Assembly: GCA_018336195.1 (NCBI GenBank)
Contig: JAGXQV010000148.1
Span: 1 to 53,449 of the forward strand
Reading direction: 5' to 3'
Length of the DNA stretch: 53,449 bases
Source: Sulfuricella sp.
Lineage (GTDB): Bacteria > Pseudomonadota > Gammaproteobacteria > Burkholderiales > Sulfuricellaceae
Part shown: piece by piece, positions 35,377 to 44,805 of the stretch
Layout of the letters: every line of letters starts with the position of its first letter
Numbering within the stretch: position 1 is the first letter of the stretch
The notes under the pieces: model-generated
What the model saw: only the letters and a program-made list of their open reading frames with translations
The model's database searches: none
What the model was told of the DNA's origin: nothing
Position numbers and translations under genes: made by a program

Positions 35377-38300
35377 ATGTTAGATCATCCTACCCGCTGG
35401 TCATGCTTCGTCGTGGCCTTCTGTCTTGCCATTCTGACCGCTTCGACGCTGGCGACCGCGTCGCCGGCCCTGCGCTTTGAAAATATGGGCGTCCAGAATG
35501 GCGAAAGCCAGTTCGTTGAAGCTCTCATGCAGGACCGCCTGGGGTTCATCTGGGTAGGAACGACCAATGGCTTGCACCGCTATGACGGATACAATTCCAT
35601 CGCCTTCAGGCATGACCCCGGCAAGGCTGACAGTCTGCCCAGCAACTTGGTTTCCGCGCTGTTTGAGGATAAGCGCGGCAGGATATGGGTAGGCACCCGC
35701 GGGGGATTCGCACGCTTCGATGCGGAAACCAGCAGTTTCAAAATGTTCGAGCCGGTTCCGGGACAGCCCAGCAAGGTACGCAAGATTGTCGGCGACGGGC
35801 ATGGCGGAATGTGGTTGGGAACCCTGGATGGCGTGGTGCATTTCGATCCTGAAAGTGGCCATTTCCAGCGCTATCGCAATGATCTCGCCAATCCAGACAG
35901 CCTTGCCACGGATAACGTCTCCGCGCTGGCCGTCGACGCCCAGGGCGGGCTATGGGTGGGAACCTGGCCGGCAGGGATGGATTATCTTGCCCCCGGCGCG
36001 ACCGCCTTTCGTCATTACCGGGTAGACCAAACTTCCGGCGCGGAATCCCAGAGCGACAACGTCAGAGCCTTGTACGTCGATCATCGGCAACGGCTGTGGA
36101 TCGGCACCACGAAAGGGGTATTCGTCTGGGAGATCGGGAGCGCTTGGAAAACCCGAAAATTTCTTCCGCCTCCGGAGGATATCCGGGAATTCCGCGTTTA
36201 CAATTTTTGCGAGGATGACGAAGCCCATATCTGGATTGCCACCCAGGCATCGGGCCTGCTGCGCTGGAGTGACGCGGACCAGCGCTTTAGCGTGTATCGT
36301 CACCGTTCCGAAGACCCTCATAGCCTGCCGAGCAACGGTGCCACGGCGATTTTATCCGATCGTTCCGGAATTCTCTGGGTAAGCCCCATCGGCGTGGGAC
36401 TGAGCAAGGTGGACCTTGCCAGCGGCGGCTTTGAACGGATCATCCCTAGCGACCTGGCGACCGGACGTTCCAATATCATTACCGGTTTTGCCGGCGAGGC
36501 AAATGGGCAACTCTGGTGGGGAAGCACGGATGGCCTGACGCTGTTCGATCCCGCCACGCGCAAGGTGGTCCGGCATGTTTCCGCCGAGCCAAAGCATCCC
36601 GGCTCGTTAAGCAGCAACCTGGTGTATCACCTGCTCCGCCAGCCGGGCGGGCCGCTATGGATTGCCACTTCATCCGGGTTAAACCGCCTCGACCGCCTGG
36701 GTGGCCCGCTTCGGACGATGCGTTTCCACAACCCGGCACTCGATTCCGTCAACCGGATTGCCTTGGGAGGCGACGGCGTGCTTTGGCTGGGCACCGGCGG
36801 CGGGCTGCTTCGATATGACCCCCAAACCGGCGCAATCAGACAGTATTCCCACAGCCCCGCCGAGCCAAACAGCCGCAGCATCGATTCGACTATCGCCGTC
36901 ATCGTGGATCGGGCCGGAAGGGTCTGGGCCGGGGGAGGAAGTAACGGTGGGGGATTGGACGTTCTCGACCCGGTGACCGGGAAGTTCAAAAATTACCCTC
37001 TCGATCCGCATAATCCCAATAGCCTGAATTCCAATAATGTATTTTGCCTGTTTGAAGATGACCAGGGAACGATATGGATAGGGACGAATAATGGCCTTAG
37101 CCGTGCGAGCCTCTCGAAAAGCGGTGATTTCGAGTTTCGCCACTACACCAAAAAAAACGGCTTGCCTTCCAATGAAATCTGGAGCATTCAGGCCGACAGA
37201 AACGGGATGCTCTGGGTAAACACCTCCGGCGGGCTTTCAAGGATTGACCCGTCAAGCGGGCGGATTGCCAATTATTTTTCTTCGGATGGGGTCATGGAAG
37301 GAGGCTTCTTTGTCGGTGCAAATATCCGGACCAGCGACGGAACCTTATATTTCGGCGGATTCAGGGGAATTGCCGCGGTTTACCCCGGCGCGCTACGCAT
37401 CAATACCGCGCCTCCCCAAATGGCCATTACCGACATCACGACCTTCAATCAATCCTTGAACGAGGGCGTTTCTCCCCTAGGCGTGAAACTTGATGGGACG
37501 GTATCGCTTCCCACCGGGTTGACGCTGCCCTGGCGCGACTCCAATTTTTCTCTGGAATTTACCGCCCTGAGCTATTCCGCTCCCCTGCGTAATCGCTATT
37601 TATTCCGCCTTGAAGGCTTTGACCATGGCTGGATAGAAACCGACGCCAAACATCGGGTGGCAAGCTATACCAACCTCGAACCGGGGCGTTACGTCTTTCA
37701 GGTGAAGGGCGCCAGCAGCAACGGCATATGGAGTAAGAGCGACCTGTCGTTCCCGATCACCATCACCCCGCCTTTCTGGAAAACCTGGTGGTTCCGTCTG
37801 CTCTCCATTATCGCGCTGCTCTGCCTCCTGACCGTGGCTTATCGCTGGCGTATCCGCCAACTCAGGCATGAGCGGATGCGTCTCGAACGATTGGTTGAAG
37901 AGCGGACCAGCGAGTTGGCAAGAAACAATGAAGAGCTAACCGACACCTATGACGTGTTGGTTCAGGCAAATACAGCGGCGCAGGCGGCGAATCAAGCCAA
38001 AAGCGAATTCCTCGCCAACATGAGCCATGAGATTCGCACGCCGATGAACGCCATCATCGGCATGACGCAACTGGCGCTACAAAGCGAATTGCCGCCCAAG
38101 CCGCGCAATTACCTGGGAAAGATCGATGTTGCCGCCAGCCAGTTGCTCGGCATCCTCAACGATATTCTCGACTTTTCCAAGGTCGAGGCCGGCAAGATGG
38201 AATTCGAACAGGTCGATTTCAGCCTCGCCGACGTCCTGGAACGCTTGTCCGATATCTCGAAAATCAAGGCGCAGGACAAGGGGATAGCGCTGCTCTTCGA

Positions 38301-39564
38301 CGTTGGCAGCGACGTTCCCATCGCCCTGGTCGGCGACCCGCTACGGCTGGGGCAGGTGCTGAACAACCTGGTCGACAATGCGATCAAGTTTACCGAGAAA
38401 GGCAGCGTCACCGTCCGCATTCGGCGTGGCGCTGCCGAAGACGGCGGCGTTCACCTGCGTTTCGAGGTCAGCGATACCGGGATCGGTTTGAACGAAGAAC
38501 AGTGCAGCCGCTTGTTCAGTCCCTTTACCCAGGCGGATAGCTCGACCACCCGGAAGTTCGGCGGCACCGGTCTGGGACTCTCCATCTGCAAGCGCCTGGT
38601 CGAAATGATGGGCGGCAAAATCGGCGTGGAAAGCCGGCCGGGGGCGGGGAGCACGTTCCACTTCAGCGCCGGGTTCGCTGTGCCGAGCATAGGCAGCAGT
38701 CGCGAACCGTACCTCAAACAGCGCCAAGAATCCCTTCACGATTCGGCAATCTCCCTGCACGGCGCCCATTTACTGCTGGTGGAAGATAACGCCGTGAATC
38801 GCGAGGTGGCGCTGGAAATCCTCGCCAATGCCGGGATGTGCGCGGATATTGCCTGCAACGGCGCCGAGGCCGTCGAGATGGTGCGGCAGAAAAACTACGA
38901 TGCCGTGCTGATGGATTGCCAGATGCCGGTGATGGACGGCTTCGAGGCAACGCGCCGAATCCGCGCCGAGCCTCGGTTTGCCGATTTGCCCATCATCGCC
39001 ATGACCGCCAACGCCATGACGGGCGCCCGCGAAAAGTGTATCGCCAGCGGCATGAACGACCACATTGCCAAACCGATTCACGTCGGTAATTTGATCGCCA
39101 GCCTCGCGCATCGGGTCCATCCTGCTGCTTGCCGCTTGCCATCTGAAGAAGCGGGCAGCGCAACCGGCAGCCTGCCCCCGGAAAGCGCCGCCCCGCGATT
39201 GACCGGGGTGAATACCGACGAGGCTCTCGATTGCCTCAATGGCAATATCGCGCTGTACCGCAAAATACTGATGGCCTTCCGCGAGGATCAGGCCGATGCG
39301 GTGGTGCTCATGCGGACGATGCGTCGCGCAGGCGACGGAAAATCCGCGGCGCGGCTGGTCCACACGCTGCGCGGCCTGGCCGGCAATGTCGGCGCGCAGG
39401 AAATCGTCAAATTGACCAAGGAACTCGAAGCGGCGCTCGCAAGCGAGCAGGGCGATGTTGAAACCCTCTTGAATGAACTGGAAAAACACCTGGCCGCGCT
39501 GATTCGAGAAATCGACCACGCCCTGCCGCATGGCGCGGTCGCCAATGCGCCGGGCGGGGAGTAA
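35377..39564 (+). CDS. Hybrid sensor histidine kinase: two-component beta-propeller + Y_Y_Y + HisKA/HATPase + REC + HPt
   Basis: 1395 residues. Signal/anchor at 9-30, then a long periplasmic run of about fourteen Reg_prop-type repeats ending in IWVGT/LWIGT-like cores, a Y_Y_Y domain (about 700-795) and a membrane helix (about 804-824). Cytoplasmic part: coiled linker, HisKA with H884 in [13 protein letters not shown], HATPase with [13 protein letters not shown] and GGTGLGLSI, receiver with D1180 in [11 protein letters not shown], and HPt with H1329 in [10 protein letters not shown]. The architecture allows an internal four-step phosphorelay. Unlike HTCS regulators of Bacteroides, it has no DNA-binding domain, so an outside response regulator is needed; none is adjacent. 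Confidence 0.95.
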   Translation: MLDHPTRWSCFVVAFCLAILTASTLATASPALRFENMGVQNGESQFVEALMQDRLGFIWVGTTNGLHRYDGYNSIAFRHDPGKADSLPSNLVSALFEDKRGRIWVGTRGGFARFDAETSSFKMFEPVPGQPSKVRKIVGDGHGGMWLGTLDGVVHFDPESGHFQRYRNDLANPDSLATDNVSALAVDAQGGLWVGTWPAGMDYLAPGATAFRHYRVDQTSGAESQSDNVRALYVDHRQRLWIGTTKGVFVWEIGSAWKTRKFLPPPEDIREFRVYNFCEDDEAHIWIATQASGLLRWSDADQRFSVYRHRSEDPHSLPSNGATAILSDRSGILWVSPIGVGLSKVDLASGGFERIIPSDLATGRSNIITGFAGEANGQLWWGSTDGLTLFDPATRKVVRHVSAEPKHPGSLSSNLVYHLLRQPGGPLWIATSSGLNRLDRLGGPLRTMRFHNPALDSVNRIALGGDGVLWLGTGGGLLRYDPQTGAIRQYSHSPAEPNSRSIDSTIAVIVDRAGRVWAGGGSNGGGLDVLDPVTGKFKNYPLDPHNPNSLNSNNVFCLFEDDQGTIWIGTNNGLSRASLSKSGDFEFRHYTKKNGLPSNEIWSIQADRNGMLWVNTSGGLSRIDPSSGRIANYFSSDGVMEGGFFVGANIRTSDGTLYFGGFRGIAAVYPGALRINTAPPQMAITDITTFNQSLNEGVSPLGVKLDGTVSLPTGLTLPWRDSNFSLEFTALSYSAPLRNRYLFRLEGFDHGWIETDAKHRVASYTNLEPGRYVFQVKGASSNGIWSKSDLSFPITITPPFWKTWWFRLLSIIALLCLLTVAYRWRIRQLRHERMRLERLVEERTSELARNNEELTDTYDVLVQANTAAQAANQAKSEFLANMSHEIRTPMNAIIGMTQLALQSELPPKPRNYLGKIDVAASQLLGILNDILDFSKVEAGKMEFEQVDFSLADVLERLSDISKIKAQDKGIALLFDVGSDVPIALVGDPLRLGQVLNNLVDNAIKFTEKGSVTVRIRRGAAEDGGVHLRFEVSDTGIGLNEEQCSRLFSPFTQADSSTTRKFGGTGLGLSICKRLVEMMGGKIGVESRPGAGSTFHFSAGFAVPSIGSSREPYLKQRQESLHDSAISLHGAHLLLVEDNAVNREVALEILANAGMCADIACNGAEAVEMVRQKNYDAVLMDCQMPVMDGFEATRRIRAEPRFADLPIIAMTANAMTGAREKCIASGMNDHIAKPIHVGNLIASLAHRVHPAACRLPSEEAGSATGSLPPESAAPRLTGVNTDEALDCLNGNIALYRKILMAFREDQADAVVLMRTMRRAGDGKSAARLVHTLRGLAGNVGAQEIVKLTKELEAALASEQGDVETLLNELEKHLAALIREIDHALPHGAVANAPGGE

Positions 39565-39597
39565 GTTACAGCGGGTCCGTGGCGGGGTGAGCCAAAT

Positions 39598-39797
39598 ATA
39601 ACGCCCGCGGTAACTAGTCAGCGGAGTTCCTCCCCTCTCCCACTTGTGTGGGAGAGGGGCTGGGGGAGAGGGTTGGTTGGGCTTCGACAAGCTTTGCCGA
39701 TGTGCAAACCACCCTCTCCCCAACCCCTCTCCCGCGTACGGGAGAGGGGCTATCGGGGGCATTTTTCGTTGGTCTGAGTAGTTACGGCCCGCGATAA
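39598..39797. mobile_element. MITE-like palindromic element adjoining a truncated toxin gene
   Basis: About 200 bases bounded by imperfect terminal inverted repeats: 39598-39621 and 39774-39797 match at 18 of 24 positions, with a core CGGTAACTAGTCAG / CTGAGTAGTTACGG matching at 12 of 14. Inside are two palindromic units, CCCCTCTCCC...GGGAGAGGGG, at 39632-39659 and 39724-39749, in opposite overall orientation with GGGGGAGAGGG / CCACCCTCTCCCC flanks. There is no coding capacity, so any transposase would act in trans. No target duplication was seen. Confidence 0.65.
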
Positions 39798-39954
39798 TCC
39801 GGGCATCGGCAAGAGTGGCGGCATTCGAGTGATTTATTATTGGCTTACTGAAGACGGCTAGATATTGATGTTGGTGGCCTATTCAAAAAATACCAAAGAT
39901 AGCCTTACGGACAAGGAAACTGCCGTGTTGCGCAAACTGGTAAAGGAGTTGTAA
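39793..39954 (+). pseudogene. Remnant of HigB/RelE-type toxin gene
   Basis: Read in frame from 39793, the sequence gives GIGKSGGIRVIYYWLTEDG, an in-frame TAG (39859-39861), then ILMLVAYSKNTKD, LTDKETAVLRKLVKEL and a TAA at 39952. This is the C-terminal half of a HigB/RelE mRNA interferase. The N-terminal half is missing and its place is taken by the MITE-like element. The toxin is therefore inactive, first by truncation and second by the nonsense codon. AAAGGAG near its end serves the antitoxin gene, which may explain why this end is kept. Confidence 0.85.
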
Positions 39955-39956
39955 CT

Positions 39957-40244
39957 ATGGACAAGACGCTTTTTGATGACCTGACGCAAAGCCTCAAAGA
40001 AGCCGCGGCAATTCGCCGCAACGAACTCGCTCCAAGCCGTGTGACGGAAATTCATGCCCCTGATGCCAAAGCGATTCGCGCCAAAATCGGGTTGAGCCAA
40101 AGCGAGTTTGCCCAATTGATCGGGGTTAAGGTCGCCACCTTGAGAAACTGGGAGCAACATCGGCGTACCCCGACTGGCGCCGCCGCTGCATTGTTGACTA
40201 TTGTAGAGAAGGAACCCGCTGCGGCACTGAGAGCGCTGCATTGA
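39957..40244 (+). CDS. XRE-family antitoxin (HigA/NadS-like), orphaned
   Basis: 95 residues. The N-terminal arm (MDKTLFDDLTQSLKEAAAIRRNE) is the antitoxin-type toxin-wrapping segment; residues 42-90 form an XRE helix-turn-helix (IRAKIGLSQSEFAQLIGVKVATLRNWEQ), with the ending RTPTGAAAALL typical of the NadS/HigA group. The start lies 2 bases after the toxin-remnant stop. The gene is intact although its toxin partner is broken, so it may persist as a plain repressor or protect against related toxins. Its stop is followed by a terminator at 40363. Confidence 0.92.
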   Translation: MDKTLFDDLTQSLKEAAAIRRNELAPSRVTEIHAPDAKAIRAKIGLSQSEFAQLIGVKVATLRNWEQHRRTPTGAAAALLTIVEKEPAAALRALH

Positions 40245-40362
40245 GAGGAATCGCGGGTATTCGCGCACGTTGGCGAAAAGGTGATCCTGCTCATCTTTGG
40301 GGCGTGCCATCCAAAGGTGTCTGAATAAGCTACCAATTTGTCCGAACTGGCAATAAAAACAA

Positions 40363-40391
40363 AGGCCCGCAACAATGCGGGCCTAGTTTTT
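40363..40391. terminator. Bidirectional rho-independent terminator
   Basis: AGGCCCGC (40363-40370) and GCGGGCCT (40377-40384) form a strong stem. T-runs follow on the plus strand (40386-40391) and an A-rich stretch precedes it (40353-40362), so it can end both the antitoxin transcript and the convergent sigma-E operon. Confidence 0.85.
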
Positions 40392-40408
40392 TATTCTTCC
40401 AGTTTTCA

Positions 40409-40654
40409 TCACCCCCCCGCACCCGCCAAAACAACCTCCAGCGCGGCCCGGTCCAGATGGTAGTGGCAAATCTCTTTGCCGTCCTCGCCGATCAAGACCG
40501 GTACCTTGCTACCGAAGCGCGTTTCGAGGGCATCGTCTTCGTCCACGTCGAGGATTTCCAGGTGGAAACCGTGTTCGGGTTGCAGCGCTTCCAGCGCTGC
40601 AACCATGGCGTGGCACAGGGAGCAATACTCCCGGCTGTAGACGGTGAGGCGCAC
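40409..40654 (-). CDS. Glutaredoxin-family thiol protein
   Basis: 81 residues with a thioredoxin fold and redox motif CSLC (about 11-14) after LTVYSREY, then a cis-Pro segment KVPVLIGEDG. The short length and CxxC at the N-terminus place it with the small glutaredoxin/DUF836-like proteins. It starts 2 bases after the degP stop, so it is the last gene of the rpoE operon. Possibly involved in thiol repair linked to envelope stress; the partner is unknown. Confidence 0.85.
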   Translation of the reverse strand: MRLTVYSREYCSLCHAMVAALEALQPEHGFHLEILDVDEDDALETRFGSKVPVLIGEDGKEICHYHLDRAALEVVLAGAGG

Positions 40655-40656
40655 CG

Positions 40657-42054
40657 TTACTCGATGCGCAGCGCGACGAACATCGAGCTGGTACCGCGCC
40701 GTACCAGTAGGGCGATGGTGCTGCCGGTCTTGAACTGGGAGAGGATTTGGTTGAACTGCTCGACGCTCTTCACGTCGCGGTTGTTGATCGACAGGATGAG
40801 GTCGCCACGCTGGATGCCGACCTTGGCGGCTTGGCCGTCGGCTTCTTCGACGAACAAGCCGTGACTGACCTTGAATTCCTTGAGTTGGGCTTCGCCGGCT
40901 TCGCTGAGGGTGAGGCCGATGCGGTTGGCGGTTTTGCCGTTCTTGCCGGCCTTGCCGCTGGGGGCGCTTTTTTCGGCGGGGGCTTCGCCGACGGCGATGG
41001 TCAAGTCCTTGGTTTCACCCTTGCGCCACACTTGTACGGCGATTTTCTTGCCGGGTTTGACTGCGCCGACCAGGCGCGGCAGGTCGGCGGAGCTTTCCAC
41101 CGGCTTGCCGTCGAATTTCAGCACCACGTCGCTGACTTCCAGGCCGCCTTTTTCGGCGGGGCTGTTTTTCTCGACGTTGGCGATCAAGGCGCCTTGGGCT
41201 TTGGATAGCCCGAACGATTCGGCGAGTTCCTTGGTCATTTCCTGGATCATCACCCCCAGCCAGCCGCGCGTGACCTTGCCGCCGCTCTTCAACTGGTCGG
41301 CGATGCTCATTGCCACGTCGATGGGGATCGCGAAGGCCAGTCCCATATAGCCGCCGGAGCGGCTGTAAATCTGCGAGTTGACGCCGACCACTTCGCCTTT
41401 CAGGTTGAACAGCGGGCCGCCCGAGTTGCCGGGGTTGATCGCGGCGTCGGTCTGGATGAAGGGCACGTAGTTTTCCTGGGGCAGCGAGCGGCCCTTGGCG
41501 CTGACGATGCCGGCGGTGACGCTGCTTTCGAAGCCGAACGGCGAGCCGATGGCGGCCACCCATTCGCCCACCTTGAGTTGCTCGGGGTTGCCGATGGCGA
41601 CTTTGGGCAGGTTGGTTGCGTCGATCTTGAGCAGGGCGATGTCGGTGCGCCGGTCGAAGCCGATCACCTTGGCCTTGAGTTCCTGCTTGTCGGTAAGGCG
41701 TACCAGCACTTCGTCGGCGTTTTCGACGACGTGGGCGTTGGTGAGGATGTAGCCGTCGCTGCTGATGATGAAACCGGACCCCAGCGATTGGGACTTGTAT
41801 TCGCGCGGCTGGCCCTTGCGCGGCATTTGCGGCTGGAAGCGCCGGAAGAATTCGAAGAACGGATCATCCTCGGATAGCCCAGGAAATCCGGGAACCTGGG
41901 CCATTCCCTCGCGGGTCTGGGTGATGCTGATGTTGACCACCGCCGGTCCCTGCTTTTCCACCAACTGGGTGAAGTCGGGCAAGTCCTTGGCGGAAACGGA
42001 TGCCGTAATGAAAACCATGGTCGCGGCAATTAGCAGATTTTTCAGTAGCTTCAT
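40657..42054 (-). CDS. degP: Periplasmic serine endoprotease, Do/DegP/MucD family
   Basis: 465 residues from the ATG at 42054 with GGAGA upstream; the longer open frame to 42459 lies in rseC and is discarded. Signal peptide MKLLKNLLIAATMVFITASVSA. Catalytic triad H108 (TNAHVV), D138 (RRTDIALLKID) and S211 (NPGNSGGPLF); two PDZ domains follow (about 265-355 and 375-460). DegP-type proteases degrade misfolded envelope proteins and are sigma-E targets. The start shares ATGA with the rseC stop. Naming within the family (DegP, DegQ, MucD) is by context. Confidence 0.95.
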   Translation of the reverse strand: MKLLKNLLIAATMVFITASVSAKDLPDFTQLVEKQGPAVVNISITQTREGMAQVPGFPGLSEDDPFFEFFRRFQPQMPRKGQPREYKSQSLGSGFIISSDGYILTNAHVVENADEVLVRLTDKQELKAKVIGFDRRTDIALLKIDATNLPKVAIGNPEQLKVGEWVAAIGSPFGFESSVTAGIVSAKGRSLPQENYVPFIQTDAAINPGNSGGPLFNLKGEVVGVNSQIYSRSGGYMGLAFAIPIDVAMSIADQLKSGGKVTRGWLGVMIQEMTKELAESFGLSKAQGALIANVEKNSPAEKGGLEVSDVVLKFDGKPVESSADLPRLVGAVKPGKKIAVQVWRKGETKDLTIAVGEAPAEKSAPSGKAGKNGKTANRIGLTLSEAGEAQLKEFKVSHGLFVEEADGQAAKVGIQRGDLILSINNRDVKSVEQFNQILSQFKTGSTIALLVRRGTSSMFVALRIE

Positions 42055-42533
42055 TGATGATCTCCATAAAAGTTGACGACAGATTGCGGGTTTATGCGGC
42101 TCAGCACTACCGCGTGGCAGGTGCCGCCGGCATTCATTCGCGCCGACTGGCGCCGCGACCAGAAAAATCCTAGTACCAGGCCCAGCACCGCGCCGCCTAC
42201 CGAATAGGCTTCGCTCGCCGCCGCCGTGGTGCCGAGCAGGTGGCCGGCGATGGCGCCGCCCAACAGCAGCGTCACCGCCGGCAGATAAATCGCCGTAGCG
42301 CCTTTCAGCAGGGCGTTGTCCGGCAGGCCGATGCGTACCCGTTCGCCGGGCTGCGCGCCGATGTCGTTGCGCACCTTGTAGAGGGGCGCCTGGCGCTCGA
42401 AAAAACCCAGCAGCGAAGCGGTGCCGCAACTGCTGCTGCCCTTGGAACAGCCGCTGCAACTGGATTGGCGGTTAGCCTGGATCAGTGCGCTGGCGCCTTC
42501 CACTCTGACAACCAGTCCTTCGGTTTCGTTCAC
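42051..42533 (-). CDS. rseC: RseC/MucC family protein
   Basis: 160 residues. The N-terminal cytosolic region has the Cys cluster CSGCSKGSSSC, followed by two hydrophobic helices (about 80-98 and 107-127) and a short basic tail. RseC/MucC proteins modulate sigma-E signalling and are linked to SoxR reduction in E. coli. It lies between rseB and degP, as in pseudomonads, and ends in the ATGA shared with degP. The gap of 69 bases from rseB is the widest in this operon. Confidence 0.9.
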   Translation of the reverse strand: MNETEGLVVRVEGASALIQANRQSSCSGCSKGSSSCGTASLLGFFERQAPLYKVRNDIGAQPGERVRIGLPDNALLKGATAIYLPAVTLLLGGAIAGHLLGTTAAASEAYSVGGAVLGLVLGFFWSRRQSARMNAGGTCHAVVLSRINPQSVVNFYGDHQ

Positions 42534-42602
42534 GGACGGGGACTTTCTGGAAGAATGCGGAGAATCAGGTGGGGGCAGGATGACCGGGTTTCAAGTTGGA
42601 AA

Positions 42603-43574
42603 TCAGGGTTTGCCCTTGTTGTAGACGACGGCATTGCCGATCAGCGTCACGGTTGCGCTGGGAACCTCGCCGAGCACCGTGACCTGGTGGTTTTCCACGG
42701 GTTTGGCAAAGACGTTGATGCCGCCTTGGCTGGACAGGCCCTGCATGGGCTTGGCGTTCCCGGAAAGCGGTTCGATGAACACCGAAACCGAGGCCATGCC
42801 GTCGGAAAACACCAGTTGGCTGACCGGCTGTTCCTTGCCCGGTAGGTTGCGCTTGAAGGCCATGGTGCGGGTGAAGCCGGGGGGGAGGGCGGTGACGTTC
42901 CAGTTCGGATCGACGTTCTGGATATTCGACAGCGTGGGGCGGTCGGTGGCGATCACCACTTTCTTGCCGGTGAGTTTGGGCTTGAGTTGTTCCTTGTCGA
43001 TCTTGCCGCCGATGGTGACCTGGGTGAAGGCGGTTTGCGCCACTACGTCGCCGTTGTCGTTGAGCGTACTGATACGCAGGAGGATGCCGCTGCTGCTGTC
43101 CGCGCACAGTTTGTGGCGGTAGCGGTAATTGTCCTTGGGGTCGAGCAGGACGTTCTGGCAGAGGATACCGCTTACCCGTCCGGTATCGCCGAGCTTGACC
43201 GTGTAGTTTTCGGTGATCGGCGCGGCATTGCCGGAAAACAGGGTGGGAAAGGTGTTCCTCGGCTTGCGTTTTTCCACCACTACGTTTTTGTCGTCGCTTT
43301 CGAAACACAGGACTTCGTCGTTGTTGCGCACCACTTCGCGCGGCATTCCGTCGAGCATTTCGAGTTTTTCGTGTTCGCCCCACTCGTCGCGGGTATGCAC
43401 GACCTTGAAGGTTTCGACGCGGTTGCCGACCTGGTGGATATAGGTTCCCGCATAGCTCTGCTGATGTGCCGCCGTTACGATTTTACCCAGCCAGGCCAGG
43501 GCATCCAGTTGGTTGGCCTGCGCCGTGGCGCTGCACAGCACCGCGGCTACGGCGAGCGACGTTGCTACTCTCAT
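42603..43574 (-). CDS. rseB: RseB/MucB periplasmic sigma-E regulator
   Basis: 323 residues from the ATG at 43574, which shares ATGA with the rseA stop; the open frame to 43952 runs over rseA and is not used. Signal peptide MRVATSLAVAAVLCSATAQA, then a long LolA-like N-terminal domain (SYAGTYIHQVGNRVETFKVVHTRD) and a smaller C-terminal domain. RseB binds the anti-sigma factor RseA in the periplasm and shields it from proteolysis until envelope stress (lipid or LPS signals) releases it. Length and layout are normal. Confidence 0.93.
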   Translation of the reverse strand: MRVATSLAVAAVLCSATAQANQLDALAWLGKIVTAAHQQSYAGTYIHQVGNRVETFKVVHTRDEWGEHEKLEMLDGMPREVVRNNDEVLCFESDDKNVVVEKRKPRNTFPTLFSGNAAPITENYTVKLGDTGRVSGILCQNVLLDPKDNYRYRHKLCADSSSGILLRISTLNDNGDVVAQTAFTQVTIGGKIDKEQLKPKLTGKKVVIATDRPTLSNIQNVDPNWNVTALPPGFTRTMAFKRNLPGKEQPVSQLVFSDGMASVSVFIEPLSGNAKPMQGLSSQGGINVFAKPVENHQVTVLGEVPSATVTLIGNAVVYNKGKP

Positions 43575-44053
43575 TGGTCGCCCCGACGCACATCGACAGA
43601 GGCGCGCGAATAGGGTGACGCGCCGTAATAGGCCGAGGTCGAATATTCTTGGTGGGCGTTGACGTAGCCGCTGACACTGGCTGACGAGAGGTGCACGGCT
43701 TCCTGATTCATGGCGAGTTTCGGAGCGTCCGGCAGGTTCAACTGGAATGCCGTCCAAGCCACCACCGATACCGCGGCGAGCGAAGCGGCCATCGACAGAG
43801 CGACTTTGGGGCTGAATGCGCGGGGTTTGCGGAGTTGCGGGGCGAGTATCGTCGGCTCGGCTGCCAGGCGCTCGGCGAAGCGCGCGGAAAATCCGCTGTC
43901 GAGCAGCGGCGTCTGACGCAGTCCGTCGCCGATCAGATGATAGATCTCCCAATCCTCACGCAACGTTTCGGTCTGTTTCAGCTTGCCGAATACGATACGC
44001 GCATCATCGCCATCCAGTTCCCCGTCCATCAAAGCGGATAGTTGCTCTTTCAT
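43571..44053 (-). CDS. rseA: Anti-sigma-E factor RseA/MucA
   Basis: 160 residues from the ATG at 44053, with AAGGTGG in front; a GTG at 44062 is less likely. The N-terminal cytosolic part MKEQLSALMDGELDGDDAR is the sigma-binding segment of this family, followed by one membrane helix (about 86-106: VALSMAASLAAVSVVAW) and a periplasmic tail. It holds sigma-E inactive until cleaved by site-1/site-2 proteases. The gene follows rpoE by 2 bases and overlaps rseB. Confidence 0.93.
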   Translation of the reverse strand: MKEQLSALMDGELDGDDARIVFGKLKQTETLREDWEIYHLIGDGLRQTPLLDSGFSARFAERLAAEPTILAPQLRKPRAFSPKVALSMAASLAAVSVVAWTAFQLNLPDAPKLAMNQEAVHLSSASVSGYVNAHQEYSTSAYYGASPYSRASVDVRRGDQ

Positions 44054-44055
44054 GG

Positions 44056-44655
44056 TTACCACCTTTTATCCTTGCTGGTTCCTAGGAGTGGGCGCAAACG
44101 TTCGGCAACCGCCTCGCGTGCCCGGAAAATTCTCGATCTGACCGTCCCGATGGGACAATTCATGATGCCGGCGATGTCTTCATAGCTCATGCCTTCGATT
44201 TCGCGCAGGGTCAGGGCCATGCGCAATTCTTCCGGCAGCGTGTCCATCGCGCGGTTCACCGTTTCGCCGATTTGCTTGCTCATCAATACGTTTTCCGGTG
44301 TATTGATGTCGCGCAACTGGTCCGCATCGTCGAAAGTCTCCGCCTCTTCCGCGTTGAAATCGGTGGATGTCGGTGCGCGCCGGCCCTGGGCGACCAGAAA
44401 GTTCTTGGCGGTATTGATGCCGATCCGGTACAGCCAGGTATAAAAAGCGCTGTCGCCACGGAAGGAAGGCAAGGCGCGATAGGCCTTGATGAAAGCTTCC
44501 TGGGACACGTCCTCGATTTCCGCCGGGTCGCGGATAAAGCGCGATAACAGACGCGCCAACTTGCGCTGGTATTTTGCCACCAGCATCTCGAAGGCCCGTT
44601 TGTCGCCGCTTTGCGCGCGTTCGACCAGTTGTTGGTCGATTTCCCTATCACTCAT
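44056..44655 (-). CDS. rpoE: RNA polymerase sigma factor RpoE (sigma-E/AlgU)
   Basis: 199 residues from the ATG at 44655 (MSDREIDQQL); an upstream in-frame TTG at 44691 is not used. Region 2 (ERAQSGDKRAFEMLV...DVSQEAFIKAYRAL) and region 4 (LPEELRMALTLREIEGMSYEDIAGIM, then TVRSRIFRARE) are intact. This is the envelope-stress ECF sigma factor, controlled by RseA. A -10-like TATACT lies just upstream. It heads the operon rpoE-rseA-rseB-rseC-degP-grx. Confidence 0.96.
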   Translation of the reverse strand: MSDREIDQQLVERAQSGDKRAFEMLVAKYQRKLARLLSRFIRDPAEIEDVSQEAFIKAYRALPSFRGDSAFYTWLYRIGINTAKNFLVAQGRRAPTSTDFNAEEAETFDDADQLRDINTPENVLMSKQIGETVNRAMDTLPEELRMALTLREIEGMSYEDIAGIMNCPIGTVRSRIFRAREAVAERLRPLLGTSKDKRW

Positions 44656-44690
44656 CCCAGTTTGGCTTCTATTCCGAACAAAACCGGGCA

Positions 44691-44696
44691 AGTATA
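44691..44696 (-). promoter_or_regulatory. Candidate -10 (TATACT) for rpoE
   Basis: TATACT preceded by GGC on the minus strand, 36 bases before the rpoE start. No convincing -35 or autoregulatory sigma-E-type promoter (GAACTT...TCTGA) was found here. Confidence 0.35.
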
Positions 44697-44779
44697 GCCT
44701 TTCCCAAGGTTTTCAGGAAACGGCGCGCTCCCGTTATCATCAAGACCGGCTTATCCCGAAATGGTTCATTATTTCGGTA

Positions 44780-44803
44780 GGGGGCGGGGTTTTATGGGGG
44801 GGG
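44780..44803 (+). other. G-rich tract with G-quadruplex potential
   Basis: Plus-strand runs of five, four and eight G are separated by C and TTTTAT. It sits directly after the stop of the Aer-like gene and before the rpoE promoter, so the transcript copy is C-rich while the template strand is G-rich. It may slow polymerase or replication. Confidence 0.4.
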
Positions 44804-44805
44804 AT

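Noticed and set aside
39865..39954. Short ATG-started toxin fragment after the internal stop
   Set aside because: Only about 30 residues, lacking the RNase core and any ribosome site; it cannot be a working toxin.
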